From the NCBI GenBank assembly GCA_026126305.1, contig JAHCJI010000001.1, forward strand, positions 186,001-250,000: a DNA stretch of 64,000 nt, given 5' to 3'. The DNA comes from Phycisphaeraceae bacterium (GTDB lineage Bacteria; Planctomycetota; Phycisphaerae; Phycisphaerales; UBA1924). This document shows, in pieces, positions 43,784 through 52,995 of the stretch. Position 1 is the first letter of the stretch, and every line of letters starts with the position of its first letter. A program made the position numbers and the translations under genes. The notes under the pieces are model-generated. The model made no database searches and had not been told where the DNA came from. It saw only the letters and a program-made list of their open reading frames with translations.

Positions 43784-44854
43784 TCAGCCCGGGATGACAA
43801 CTGCGTCCTCAGGATGGACGGCCAGGGCAACCAAACCGCTGAAGACACTGCGTGGGCCGGGTGCAAACTCGGAGATATGCAGCAAAACACCCCCACTCAC
43901 CCTGCAACGGTGGTGTGCCACGTCCCCAAGGTACGATGTCGAAACAATTTCTCCACGGATTGGGCCGCTCGCAGTAGCACGAAGATGCTCTGGTCTTATG
44001 CTGACTGTGGCTGTAGCCCCTGGCTTGGCATGGCAAGCGAGGATACCTTGAATCACGCCGACTGGTGTGGTCAAGGTTGCTACACCAGACGTCGGTTCGA
44101 TCGCATCAATTGTGCCAGGGATCAGATTGGTTTCACCCAAAAATGAGGCGGCGAAAGTCGTTGTCGGCCGTCGATAGACCTCCATTGGTGTACCGGCCTG
44201 TACGATCTTGCCGTCTCGCATCACAGCGATCCGATCCGCAATGCTCAATGCTTCCTTCTGATCGTGGGTGACATACACCGTCGTGATGCCAACTTCCTTG
44301 CAGATACGGCGGATTTCGTCTCGCAGGTCGTTTCGGAGCCTCGCGTCCAGGTTGGATAAGGGCTCATCCAAGAGCAAAACATCGGGCCGAATGACCAGCG
44401 CACGGGCAAGTGCCACCCGCTGCTGCTGACCACCAGATAGCTCGCCTGGCTTTCGATCGGCGAGGTGCGAGAGTTGCACATCCTTCAGAGCGGCCTCTGC
44501 CCGTTCCGATCGTTGCTGCTGGGTGATGTTCCTGACCTTCAGGCCGAAGGTGACGTTCCCGATCGCAGTCATATGGGGCCAGAGTGCGTAACTCTGAAAG
44601 ACCATGCCGGCGTTTCGCTTATTCGGACTTAACCGTGTGATGTCCTTCTCATTGAAATGGATCGTGCCCGCAGTCGGCTGGATAAATCCTGCAATCATCC
44701 GGAGCAACGTCGTCTTGCCGCAACCAGAAGGTCCGAGAAGAAAAAAGATCTCGCCCGGCTCGATCACCAGGTTGGCGTCATCGACGGCCTTGACCTGCCG
44801 ACCTGCACGGCCGAAAGTCTTGGTGATGCCGGCGATGGTAATTGTTGTGGGCAT
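43784..44854 (-). CDS. ABC transporter ATP-binding protein (PotA/FbpC/MalK type)
   Basis: The 356-residue ATPase has Walker A (GPSGCGKTT), the Q-loop (VFQSYALWP), signature LSGGQQQR, Walker B (VLLLDEPLS) and the H-loop (YVTHDQ). A C-terminal TOBE domain follows (ATVSIRPEHL). This set is typical of importers for iron(III), sulfate, polyamines or sugars; the substrate cannot be told. No permease or binding protein is adjacent. It converges on the orphan kinase with one base between the stops. ATG at 44854 is preferred over the longer frame from 44905. Confidence 0.92.
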   Translation of the reverse strand: MPTTITIAGITKTFGRAGRQVKAVDDANLVIEPGEIFFLLGPSGCGKTTLLRMIAGFIQPTAGTIHFNEKDITRLSPNKRNAGMVFQSYALWPHMTAIGNVTFGLKVRNITQQQRSERAEAALKDVQLSHLADRKPGELSGGQQQRVALARALVIRPDVLLLDEPLSNLDARLRNDLRDEIRRICKEVGITTVYVTHDQKEALSIADRIAVMRDGKIVQAGTPMEVYRRPTTTFAASFLGETNLIPGTIDAIEPTSGVATLTTPVGVIQGILACHAKPGATATVSIRPEHLRATASGPIRGEIVSTSYLGDVAHHRCRVSGGVLLHISEFAPGPRSVFSGLVALAVHPEDAVVIPG

Positions 44855-44970
44855 GAGCCGAGGATATGCCCGGCGTTGGTTTGGGTTGAGCCAGTATTGA
44901 TCCAAACAAAGAGTGAAATTTTTGCAACCAATGCCTATTGAAAGCCGAATACTGTGCTATGAAGCCGAAC
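44855..44970. other. AT-rich intergenic stretch between ABC ATPase and DciA-like gene
   Basis: This divergent gap is richer in A and T than most of the window (for example GTGAAATTTTTGCAACCAAT). It may contain both promoters. I looked for DnaA boxes (TTATCCACA) and saw none. Confidence 0.4.
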
Positions 44971-45345
44971 ATGGACCAAAACAACGAGCTGGCACAGATC
45001 GATCGGCTTCGGGCTTGGCGGGTCCGATCGCCACATTTGGAATTGGCCGACGCCTTCCGGCGTGCCGGTGTGGAGTTTCAGGCGGTTGCACGAACGGGCC
45101 AGTCCCTCGGGCAGGCCTGGGCATCGTTCGCCCCAGCGGGCCTGGGTGAGCGTGCGACGGCCGACCGGGTCAGCCGGGGCGTGCTTGTAGTACGCGTGGC
45201 CAACGGGGCCGACCAACATGAAGCGGCACGATGGCTGCGCAGTGGGGGGGCCTTGGAGTTGTCACGAGCCGCGGGCGTTGGTATCCGTCGGTGGCGATTT
45301 GAGTATGGACTACCGCCCCGGGCTGATCGATTCGATGGCTCCTGA
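44971..45345 (+). CDS. DUF721/DciA-like protein
   Basis: The 124-residue protein has the DUF721 pattern. A helix-rich start (LADAFRRAGVEFQAVA) is followed by QAWASFAPAGLGERATA and the KH-like strand LVVRVANGADQHEAARWL. DciA is the ancestral loader of the DnaB helicase, working with DnaA. Start is uncertain: ATG at 44971, ATG at 44959 or TTG at 44938. Its position a few kilobases from parB/parS fits an origin-near replication gene. Confidence 0.72.
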   Translation: MDQNNELAQIDRLRAWRVRSPHLELADAFRRAGVEFQAVARTGQSLGQAWASFAPAGLGERATADRVSRGVLVVRVANGADQHEAARWLRSGGALELSRAAGVGIRRWRFEYGLPPRADRFDGS

Positions 45346-45353
45346 CCGAGTGA

Positions 45354-46868
45354 TCATGTCAGCAGGCGGGGCGCCACGATCATCACCCACGCGGTGATGA
45401 CAACTGCAAAGGTCACGTTGAGCAGTACGCCCGTGCGAGCCATCTGGCCGATGGTGACATGGCCGCTGGCAAACGCGACGGCGTTGGGCGGTGTGGCGAC
45501 GGGGAGCATGAACGCACAAGAGGCCGAGACGGCCACGGGCAGCAGCAGGTATGCATCGTCTATACCCAGCGCTGTGGCCGCGGCGGCCATGACAGGCAAC
45601 ATGGCGCTCGTGACCGCGGTGTTGCTTGTCAGTTCGGTCAGGAAAGTCACCGTAAGGCACAGCGTCAACACGATGACCCAGATCGGCACGCCATGCAGGC
45701 GTGCAAACTGCTGGCCAATAGCGGAATCCAGACCGGTTCCCGAAACAGCGGCGGCCAGGCTCAATCCTCCGCCAAAGAGCAGAAGGATGCCAAAAGGTGC
45801 CCTCGTGGCCGTGTCCCAATCCATCACAAAGGTGCGCCATTTGCGGTCGACAGGGGTCACGAAGAGCGCGACGGCGGCGAACATGGCGATCTGAGCATCG
45901 CTGAGCGTGATCCCCAGGCGGCCCAGGCCCGGCAGTTTCATGAACAGGTCCTGGAAGATCCACAGCGTCGCCGTCATGATGAAAATGATGAAGACGGCCC
46001 ATTCGCCGGGTTTCATGGGGCCCAACTTGCGCAGTTCCGCCCGCATGGCATCTCGATTGCCGCCCACATCTCCCGATATGCGAAAGAGCGGACCAACCAG
46101 GAGCACATAGGCCAGCGGAAGCAAGACCAGCACCAGTGGCAGGGCATGAACGAGCCACTCGCCAAAGGAGATGTCGTACTCACCCCGACTTTCGACGAAG
46201 CCGGCCAAAATGGCATTGGGCGGCGTTCCGATGAGTGTGGCAATACCCCCGATGGAAGCGGCGTAGGCAATGGCCAGCACCAAACACGTGGCAAAACGCT
46301 TGCGGGCACCATCGGGCTCGTTGGCGTTGGAAGGCAGCGTGGCCAGAACACTGGTGGCGATGGGGATGAGCATGATGACGGTGGCCGTGTTCGAGACGAA
46401 CGCGCTGAGCATGGCCGTGGCGATCATGAAGCCGGCGATGATGGACTTGGGCCCCGTCCCCACTGCGGAGATGACAATCAGGGCGATTCGCTTGTGCAGT
46501 CCCCATCGCTGCATGGCCAGACCCAGCATGAACCCGCCCAGGAACAGGAAGATGACCGGATTGGCATATGGAGCGGCGGTGTCGGTGATGCTGCGTGCCC
46601 CCAGCAGCGGCAGCAAGGCCAGCGGCAGCAGGGCAGTCGCGCTCAGTGGGATGGCCTCGGTAAGCCACCAGACGGCCATGAGGGTGGCGACCGATGCCGT
46701 GATGCGGGCGTCGGCCGAGATCGCAATGGCACCTTCGGCCCCTGGCACGCTGTCCGGCAGGGCCAGACCCACAAAAATGGCCAGCAACGGCCCCAGCCCG
46801 AGGCCCACGAGCGAAACGAGGCGTTGGATGCCGCCGGCGGAGGCCTGCTGTTCGATGTTCTCGGTCAT
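45354..46868 (-). CDS. DASS (SLC13) family anion:sodium symporter
   Basis: The 504-residue carrier imports dicarboxylates, sulfate or phosphate with Na+. It has about eleven membrane segments and both SNT signature motifs (FVSNTATVIMLIPIA and LTSNTAVTSAMLPV), which form the substrate and sodium sites in the VcINDY structure. The second motif has TSNT as in many dicarboxylate carriers. ATG at 46868 is chosen as the family start; the frame upstream to 46988 reads through the promoter region of the next gene. Confidence 0.93.
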   Translation of the reverse strand: MTENIEQQASAGGIQRLVSLVGLGLGPLLAIFVGLALPDSVPGAEGAIAISADARITASVATLMAVWWLTEAIPLSATALLPLALLPLLGARSITDTAAPYANPVIFLFLGGFMLGLAMQRWGLHKRIALIVISAVGTGPKSIIAGFMIATAMLSAFVSNTATVIMLIPIATSVLATLPSNANEPDGARKRFATCLVLAIAYAASIGGIATLIGTPPNAILAGFVESRGEYDISFGEWLVHALPLVLVLLPLAYVLLVGPLFRISGDVGGNRDAMRAELRKLGPMKPGEWAVFIIFIMTATLWIFQDLFMKLPGLGRLGITLSDAQIAMFAAVALFVTPVDRKWRTFVMDWDTATRAPFGILLLFGGGLSLAAAVSGTGLDSAIGQQFARLHGVPIWVIVLTLCLTVTFLTELTSNTAVTSAMLPVMAAAATALGIDDAYLLLPVAVSASCAFMLPVATPPNAVAFASGHVTIGQMARTGVLLNVTFAVVITAWVMIVAPRLLT

Positions 46869-46976
46869 AGCCCAAGAGGGTACCGCCCGGGAAGCCCCCT
46901 GAAACGGACCCGATGCCCGGGTCGTACTCCCTTGAGCGGGCACGCGGCCCGCGGCTTGCCTTTGGAGAACCTGCCC

Positions 46977-49307
46977 ATGTCGCTTCATCCCCGGACCGGT
47001 CTTGCCGCTCTTGGCCTTGGTGTTTCGCTAGCCGTTGTGTCGCTCCTTGCCGCCGCAGGAACGGCCACGGGTCAGGAGGCAGCGGCTGCCGACGCCCAGC
47101 CCGGCCCGTATGCGGGTCACCGGCTGGTCCGTGTGCCCTCGGCTACGCGGCACGTGATCGAAGCCTTGGAGCCTTTGGAGGCGGATGTCTGGACGCACAC
47201 GGTGATGCCCCTGCGCCCCATCGAACTGCGGTTGAGCCCCCAGCAGTACGTCCGATTCATGGAGTTGGGCTTGACGCACGAGGTCGTTCACGAGGATCTC
47301 CAGAAGGTGGTCGACGCCGAGCGTGCCCGGATCGCCGCCCGTGGAGCCCGGGACGACCTGACGTTCTATGAAGAGTACCGGACGCTGGACGAGTACTGGG
47401 CTCGCTGGCAGGCCATCGCGGATATCAATCCGGCCGTGACCCAATTCGGCGTGATCGGCCAATCGCTCGAAGGCCGCGACATGCCCGGGTTCGTGCTCAA
47501 TGGCAACGGCGCGCCGGGCAAGCCGGTGATGCTGATCAACGCGTGCCAGCACGCTCGTGAGTGGGTGAGTCCGGCGGCGACGACGTATCTGATCGAGCAG
47601 TTGGTAAGCGGGTATGGCAACGACGCGCGCATCACGCGGTTGCTGGACGAACTCGAGTGGGTGTTCGCGCCCATGATGAACCCCGATGGATTCGACTTCA
47701 CGTGGACCAACGAGCGTTTCTGGCGCAAGAACCGACGCGTGAACGAGGGCAGCACCTTCCGCGGTGTCGACCTGAACCGCAACTGGTCGGTGGCCTGGGG
47801 CGTGCCGGGGGGGTCGAGTTCAAGTCCACGAAGCGAAACCTTCCACGGGGCGGGGCCCTTCAGCGAGCCCGAGTTGCAGACGTTCACCTCGTGGGTCGAG
47901 CCCTTGATGGAACGTGTGGCTATCCACCTGGACATCCACACGTATGGACAACTTGTGCTGCATCCGCTTGGGTATTCGGCCGATCCTTCGCCGGATGATT
48001 CGTTGTACCAGGAACTGGGCGACGTGATGGCGGCGGGCATCTTCGAGACCACTGGCGCTTCCTATCGCGCCACCCAAAGCAGCACGGGCCTGTACTTCAC
48101 CAGCGGATCGGCCAAGGACTGGGCCTACGGCGAGTATGGAACGCCCTTGGGATGGACCATCGAACTGCGACCCATCGCCAGCGGCTTGGCCGGCTTTGAT
48201 CCAGACCCCGACCAGATCCTGCCCGCAGGGCGCGAACTGACCGAGGGCGTGCTGCGCATGGCCGAGCGCATGGCCGAACCACTGCGCTTCCACGTGACGC
48301 CCCAGCGGTCCGCCGCCGTGGCCGGTGAACCCTCGGCACGACTCTTCGAGGTCCGCAACGGCACGGCGGAACTCGACACATCAACGGTGCGTGGGTACTT
48401 CCGCACGAGGCCAGGCGACGCCTTCGAGCCGGCCCCGATCGAACACCTTGGCGAAGAGGACTACGCCATTGAACTGGGCGCGATGGAGTGCTTCGATCTG
48501 GGTGAGTTCTATCTTGAGGCTCGCACGGCCGACGGCCGGCTGCTGCGCTTCCCCAAGGCGGGTGTGCTGACGCACGTGGCCAACGCTCCGGTGGTGGTGC
48601 TGCGAGACGCTTGCGAGGTCGAGGGTGACTGGATCGCGGGCCTGCCCGAAGATACCGCCAGCCGCGGGCACTGGTCGCAGGGCATCCCCGAAGCAACAAC
48701 CGCGCAGCCCGGCGAGGATGTCTCGCCCGATGGCCAGCGTGCCTGGATCACCGACTGGCGTGCCGGTTCAACGGCGGGTGCCTTCGACGTGGACGACGGG
48801 TTCACGTCGCTGGTGACGCCCCGCTTTGATGGTACGAACACGGGCGGCCTGACGAGCGCGTCGGCGTTCGTCTCTTTCTATGTGTGGTACAGCAACGACA
48901 AGGGAGCCGCTCCGCGGACGGACCAGTTCGAGATCTACATCAGCAACAACGATGGCGAAACCTGGCAAGAGCTGGAGTTCATGCCCGAGCCCACCAACGC
49001 GTGGGTGCTCAAACGCTACCGCATCGCCGACTTCATCGAGCCCACCGGCGCGATGCGGTTGAAGTTCGTGGCCATCGATGAGGACCCCGGATCACTGGTA
49101 GAAGCGGGCATCGACGAGCTCGTGATCGACTACGAGTGCCAATTGCCGCATCCGGCCGACCTCGACCGCGACGGGCTGCTGACGATCTTCGATTTCCTGA
49201 TGTTCCAGTCGCTGTGGGCCGCGGGCGACCCTGCGGCGGACATCGACGGCGACGGGCTGTTCACGATCTTTGACTTCCTGGGGTTCCAGACGCTGTTCGC
49301 GCGGTAG
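46977..49307 (+). CDS. Secreted M14 zinc carboxypeptidase with beta-sandwich and dockerin-type tail
   Basis: The 776-residue protein has a signal peptide (cut near GQEA, residue ~36) and a propeptide-like helical segment. An M14 peptidase domain follows with zinc ligands in QHAREW and HLDIHTYG and the catalytic Glu in GWTIELRP. Next come an Ig-like strand region and a MAM-like sandwich (FVSFYVWYSNDKG). Two dockerin units (DLDRDGLLTIFDFLMFQ, DIDGDGLFTIFDFLGFQ) end at LFAR, without the Gly-Cys end. It should trim C-terminal residues from external proteins. ATG at 46977 has GGAG upstream. Confidence 0.92.
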   Translation: MSLHPRTGLAALGLGVSLAVVSLLAAAGTATGQEAAAADAQPGPYAGHRLVRVPSATRHVIEALEPLEADVWTHTVMPLRPIELRLSPQQYVRFMELGLTHEVVHEDLQKVVDAERARIAARGARDDLTFYEEYRTLDEYWARWQAIADINPAVTQFGVIGQSLEGRDMPGFVLNGNGAPGKPVMLINACQHAREWVSPAATTYLIEQLVSGYGNDARITRLLDELEWVFAPMMNPDGFDFTWTNERFWRKNRRVNEGSTFRGVDLNRNWSVAWGVPGGSSSSPRSETFHGAGPFSEPELQTFTSWVEPLMERVAIHLDIHTYGQLVLHPLGYSADPSPDDSLYQELGDVMAAGIFETTGASYRATQSSTGLYFTSGSAKDWAYGEYGTPLGWTIELRPIASGLAGFDPDPDQILPAGRELTEGVLRMAERMAEPLRFHVTPQRSAAVAGEPSARLFEVRNGTAELDTSTVRGYFRTRPGDAFEPAPIEHLGEEDYAIELGAMECFDLGEFYLEARTADGRLLRFPKAGVLTHVANAPVVVLRDACEVEGDWIAGLPEDTASRGHWSQGIPEATTAQPGEDVSPDGQRAWITDWRAGSTAGAFDVDDGFTSLVTPRFDGTNTGGLTSASAFVSFYVWYSNDKGAAPRTDQFEIYISNNDGETWQELEFMPEPTNAWVLKRYRIADFIEPTGAMRLKFVAIDEDPGSLVEAGIDELVIDYECQLPHPADLDRDGLLTIFDFLMFQSLWAAGDPAADIDGDGLFTIFDFLGFQTLFAR

Positions 49308-49330
49308 GTGTGGTGGCTGGGAGTACCACG

Positions 49331-50725
49331 ATGGTGCGCTTGATTTCCCTGGCGTGCGTTGGTTTTGCAACGGCTGCAAACGCCCAGGAACCGGAGAAGC
49401 CCTATGCGGGCCATAAGCAGGTGCGTCTGCCGATGGCCACGCGCGCGGTGATGGAGGCCATCGAGCCGCTATCGCCCGACATCTGGACGCACAGCATCGT
49501 TCCGCTGCGCCCCGTGGACATGCGTCTGAGCCCAGAGCAGTACGAGCGATTCCTCGAGACGGGCCTCGCACACCATGTCGTCGTTGATGACCTTCAAGCG
49601 TTGGTCGACAGCGAACTGGCGCGGATCGCGGAGCGTTCTCGACTGGACGAGGTGGGCTGGTACGAGGAGTATCGCACGCTGGAGGAGTATTGGGAGCGAT
49701 GGCGCGAGATCGTGGGTCTCAACCCGAGCGTGGCGACGCTGGAGACCATCGGCCAATCGCTCGAGGGGCGAGACATGCCGAGCATCGTGCTCAACGGCGA
49801 CGGCCGCGAGGGCAAGCCGGTGTTCATCATCAACGCGTGCCAGCACGCGCGTGAATGGGTAAGCCCGGCCGCGACGACGTACGTGATCGAGCAGCTTGTT
49901 ATAGGCTACGGCAGCGACGCGCGGATCACACGCCTGCTCGACGAGCTCGAGTGGGTGTTTCTGCCGATGGTGAACCCCGATGGTTTCGATTTTACCTGGA
50001 CCGATCAGCGCTTCTGGCGGAAGAACAAGAGGCTGGTCGATGCCCGACTCTTCGGTGTCGATCTGAATCGCAACTGGGACTACGAATGGGGCGGCGCGGG
50101 TTCGAGTGGCAGCCCGTCGAGCGGTACGTATCGCGGTACGGCCCCTTTCAGCGAGCCCGAACTCGAGGCGTTCATCGACGCAATCGATCGCGTGCGCGGT
50201 CGCGTGGTGGGACACCTGGACGTGCATACATTCAGCCAGCTCGTACTCAGCCCGTGGGGTTACACCACAAGCAGTCCTGCCAACATTGCCGAACTGACCG
50301 AACTTGGGGATATCTTCGCGCGGGGGGTATTAGACGCGACGGGCGCCCGGTACGAAGTCGGACCAGCGAGCACCACGCTGTACCTGCTCAGCGGCAACGC
50401 GACGGATTGGTTCCACGGTGCACTCGGGGCGGCCTCGTGGACGATCGAGCTCCGACCGATGGGTCCCATCTCGCTGCCGGGCTTCGATCCGCCACCCGAC
50501 CAGATCCTGCCCGCCGGCCAAGAACTGCTCGAAGGCACGCTGCGATTGGCCGAGGAATTCGTGCGCCATCCGGCAGACCTGGATCGCGACGGCGTGCTGA
50601 CCATCTTTGATTTCCTGCGATTCCAGAAGCTCTGGGTGACCCAGGATCCACGAGGGGACGTGGACAAGGACGGCGCGTTCACGGCCGCTGACTTCCATGC
50701 GTTTCACGAGATCTTTCGTCGATAA
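49331..50725 (+). CDS. Second M14 zinc carboxypeptidase with dockerin-type tail
   Basis: The 464-residue protein is a paralogue of its neighbour, with a signal peptide (cut after ANA). It keeps the propeptide region, zinc ligands (QHAREW, HLDVHTFS) and catalytic Glu (WTIELRP), but lacks the two beta-sandwich domains. The tail units are DLDRDGVLTIFDFLRFQ and DVDKDGAFTAADFHAFH, the second drifting from TIFDFL. It begins 23 bases after the first gene and is likely co-transcribed. ATG at 49331 follows GGGAG. Confidence 0.91.
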   Translation: MVRLISLACVGFATAANAQEPEKPYAGHKQVRLPMATRAVMEAIEPLSPDIWTHSIVPLRPVDMRLSPEQYERFLETGLAHHVVVDDLQALVDSELARIAERSRLDEVGWYEEYRTLEEYWERWREIVGLNPSVATLETIGQSLEGRDMPSIVLNGDGREGKPVFIINACQHAREWVSPAATTYVIEQLVIGYGSDARITRLLDELEWVFLPMVNPDGFDFTWTDQRFWRKNKRLVDARLFGVDLNRNWDYEWGGAGSSGSPSSGTYRGTAPFSEPELEAFIDAIDRVRGRVVGHLDVHTFSQLVLSPWGYTTSSPANIAELTELGDIFARGVLDATGARYEVGPASTTLYLLSGNATDWFHGALGAASWTIELRPMGPISLPGFDPPPDQILPAGQELLEGTLRLAEEFVRHPADLDRDGVLTIFDFLRFQKLWVTQDPRGDVDKDGAFTAADFHAFHEIFRR

Positions 50726-50735
50726 GACGACCGGC

Positions 50736-51194
50736 TCAAGCCACCTGGCGTTCGACGGCCTCGATGGCGCGCATCACGTCGCGGCAGATGGGGAAGAGGC
50801 GGTCGAGTCGGGTGAGTTTGAAGAGGCACTCGACGTTAGCGGCGGTATTGACCAAGGCGACACGGCCGCCGGCCTTCTGGAGCCGCGTGAGCAGCTCCAC
50901 GAGCACGCCGATGCACGCCGAATCCATGTACTCAACATTCTGAAGATCGAGCACAACGTGGCGAGCGGGCATCTGGCCCGGCTCGGTGAGGCGGTCGGTG
51001 AGGGCCACCACCAGGGCGGCGGCCTCGTTGCCCGAGAGCGTGCGCTCCTTGAGCGTGGCGATGATGGTGACGCCAAAACGATCGAAGGACGCCAGGTCGG
51101 ATTGGCTCGCCTGGGAGGCCATGGACTCGACGTTGGGCAAGGGCGCGCCGCCGGGCTTCTTGGAGTTGTCCTTGCCGAAGAGGCGTGAGAGCAT
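50736..51194 (-). CDS. STAS-domain anti-anti-sigma factor-like protein
   Basis: The 152-residue protein has a STAS domain with the phosphorylatable Ser in VEYMDSACIGVLVEL and strand HVVLDLQ. An N-terminal ~35-residue polar tail precedes it (MLSRLFGKDNSKKPGG). It may bind an anti-sigma or serine-kinase partner, but none is adjacent. ATG at 51194 has AGGGGGA upstream. Confidence 0.88.
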   Translation of the reverse strand: MLSRLFGKDNSKKPGGAPLPNVESMASQASQSDLASFDRFGVTIIATLKERTLSGNEAAALVVALTDRLTEPGQMPARHVVLDLQNVEYMDSACIGVLVELLTRLQKAGGRVALVNTAANVECLFKLTRLDRLFPICRDVMRAIEAVERQVA

Positions 51195-51232
51195 GGCGTC
51201 CCCCTGTGGGTGATGGTCTGAGCGGGATCGGG

Positions 51233-51559
51233 CTAGTGGATCCAGCCGTTGGACGGCCCGGAGTTCTCGGGCCTTGCACGGCGCAGTGGCTTGGCCTTGA
51301 GCCGGCCCGAGTTCTGTTCCGCGTCGATGTCGGACTCGACGGTGGCCGGGATGGTGGCCGCGGGAATCACCGCGGGGATCACCGCCGATTGCTGGGCGGC
51401 GTGCTGCGGCGCGATTTGGGTGCCCTGTTGACCAAGCGAGGCCTGATTGGCAGGGTGTGTTGAGCCGTGGGTTCGCTTCTGCTGGGCTTCATCCAGGGAC
51501 CGGTCGAGTTTCTGGAGGATGTGCCTCAGGTCTTCGAACTCGCGCTTAGCGTTATCCAT
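51233..51559 (-). CDS. Small hypothetical protein, Gln/Ala-rich
   Basis: The 108-residue protein has a short N-terminal coiled coil (NAKREFEDLRHILQKLDRSL). A disordered Gln/Ala/Pro/Ile stretch with a duplicated AVIPA follows, then a basic end. ATG at 51559 has GGGAGG six bases upstream. It is 38 bases upstream of the STAS gene on the same strand. No function is evident. Confidence 0.65.
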   Translation of the reverse strand: MDNAKREFEDLRHILQKLDRSLDEAQQKRTHGSTHPANQASLGQQGTQIAPQHAAQQSAVIPAVIPAATIPATVESDIDAEQNSGRLKAKPLRRARPENSGPSNGWIH

Positions 51560-51759
51560 CGCGTGCCTCCCGCACCAGTGTTGCATCATGCCATCGGATG
51601 TCTGCCCGCGTGACTTTGTTGAAAGTCAGTGCCTACCCGGGTTATGGGTCGCACAGTGGTGCCCGATGCATTTCTGAAGACTCCATCCGAGAACATGCCA
51701 CACATCTGCGGACCTTCTGGTACGCTATAAAGAAGTCGGCCTGGTCAATGGGGGGTGTC

Positions 51760-52932
51760 ATGTTCGTTCGGTATTCCCATAACTCCATACGTACACTTGG
51801 GTTATGGCTGTTCCTCATCGTCGTGCTTTCCACGAATCTGGGGATCGCCAGAGTTCAAAACTCCAATGTGCTGCATATCCGCGTCGTCGGGACCCTTGAT
51901 TCCATTTCTATGGTCCGAGAACTTCAGAGCCATATCCATGCCGCCAAAATCGACGGCATGGATGCGGTCTTGATCGAGTTCGGGCCGGGCCGTTTTCGTC
52001 AGGACCTGGTTTGGATGCTCGGCCGGACCATCACGGAAGCCGATGGCCGGGTCTGGGTGTTCCTGGCCGGGCGCAGTGGCACGGCTTTGGGGCCTGAGGC
52101 CTTGGAATTGGGGATTCTCGCATCACGCAGTTGGGTGATGCCTGGGGTTCGGTTCGAGTGGGAGGGGCTTGCGGAGAGTGAGGGCATGATCCCCGAGAGC
52201 GTGGACCGCGAGCGGTTGTCACGCGAGCGGTACTCGGATTTGTGGGTTGCACTGGAACGGCGGGGTGCCAATGTCCGGGTGGCCGATGGCCTGTTGCGAC
52301 CGACGGCCCCCTTCCGGGCACTTCGGGTCATGGCCGGCAAGACCACGCTGATGGATGGCCCGGTCGACTCGGCCGAGCGAGGCGACGTGCTGACGCTGGT
52401 GGAGCCGATGGCTGATGGCGGCTCAAAAGGGAGCATCGGCACGGATATGGCCTTAGCCCTTGGGCTCGTGGACGGTGTGCTGGGCTCGCCCCGAGAGGCC
52501 ATTCGGGCCGGGCTGGGCGATCGTGTCGCGGGCAGCATACGGACCAGGCGAGTGACGGTCGAGAACGGGCTGGGCAGGGCCGTAACCGAGGCGCATCGGC
52601 TTATCGGTGAGGCTCGAGCCGAATCGGCCAAGGCTGACAACGTGCTTCGGCGTCGTCTGGACAGCGGGCTTGGTCAGGCGGCCTACGAGCGCGCGGTGCG
52701 AGAGCGTGCCGCCGAGGCGTTGGTATCCGTGGAGCGCGGGGAAGTCTCGTTGCGATCGTTGGAGTCGCTCATGCGGGATCACCCCGAGATCCTACGAACC
52801 CGCGGCCCGGTGCAGGCCGATCTGCCCGGGATCGAGGAGAGCAGCAAGGCCGCCTGGGCGCGGGAGATCGAGCAGATCCGGCGGAGTTTGGCCACAACCC
52901 GTTCGAGAGCCACCGCGCAGTTGACCGGATAA
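51760..52932 (+). CDS. Membrane-anchored protein with NfeD/ClpP-like degenerate protease domain
   Basis: The 390-residue protein has one N-terminal membrane segment (LGLWLFLIVVLSTNLGIA). A crotonase/ClpP-like fold reminiscent of NfeD follows: LHIRVVGTLDSISM, GMDAVLIEFGPG, GRVWVFLAGRSGTALGPEAL and DMALALGLVDGVLGS. The Ser and Lys of active NfeD proteases are not in obvious places. The C-terminal ~130 residues are helical and charged. ATG at 51760 has a G-run upstream; in-frame ATG codons at 51598 and 51748 are less likely. Confidence 0.6.
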   Translation: MFVRYSHNSIRTLGLWLFLIVVLSTNLGIARVQNSNVLHIRVVGTLDSISMVRELQSHIHAAKIDGMDAVLIEFGPGRFRQDLVWMLGRTITEADGRVWVFLAGRSGTALGPEALELGILASRSWVMPGVRFEWEGLAESEGMIPESVDRERLSRERYSDLWVALERRGANVRVADGLLRPTAPFRALRVMAGKTTLMDGPVDSAERGDVLTLVEPMADGGSKGSIGTDMALALGLVDGVLGSPREAIRAGLGDRVAGSIRTRRVTVENGLGRAVTEAHRLIGEARAESAKADNVLRRRLDSGLGQAAYERAVRERAAEALVSVERGEVSLRSLESLMRDHPEILRTRGPVQADLPGIEESSKAAWAREIEQIRRSLATTRSRATAQLTG

Positions 52933-52995
52933 TCCGGATGCAGGATCTTGGCAGGTCGCCGATGGGGGCCCGGTTGGGCCGCTATTGTGGATGTC

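Noticed and set aside
28102..45000. Replication origin with DnaA boxes
   Set aside because: I looked in the intergenic gaps for TTATCCACA and close variants and saw no cluster, so no oriC feature is annotated despite the skew and parS evidence.
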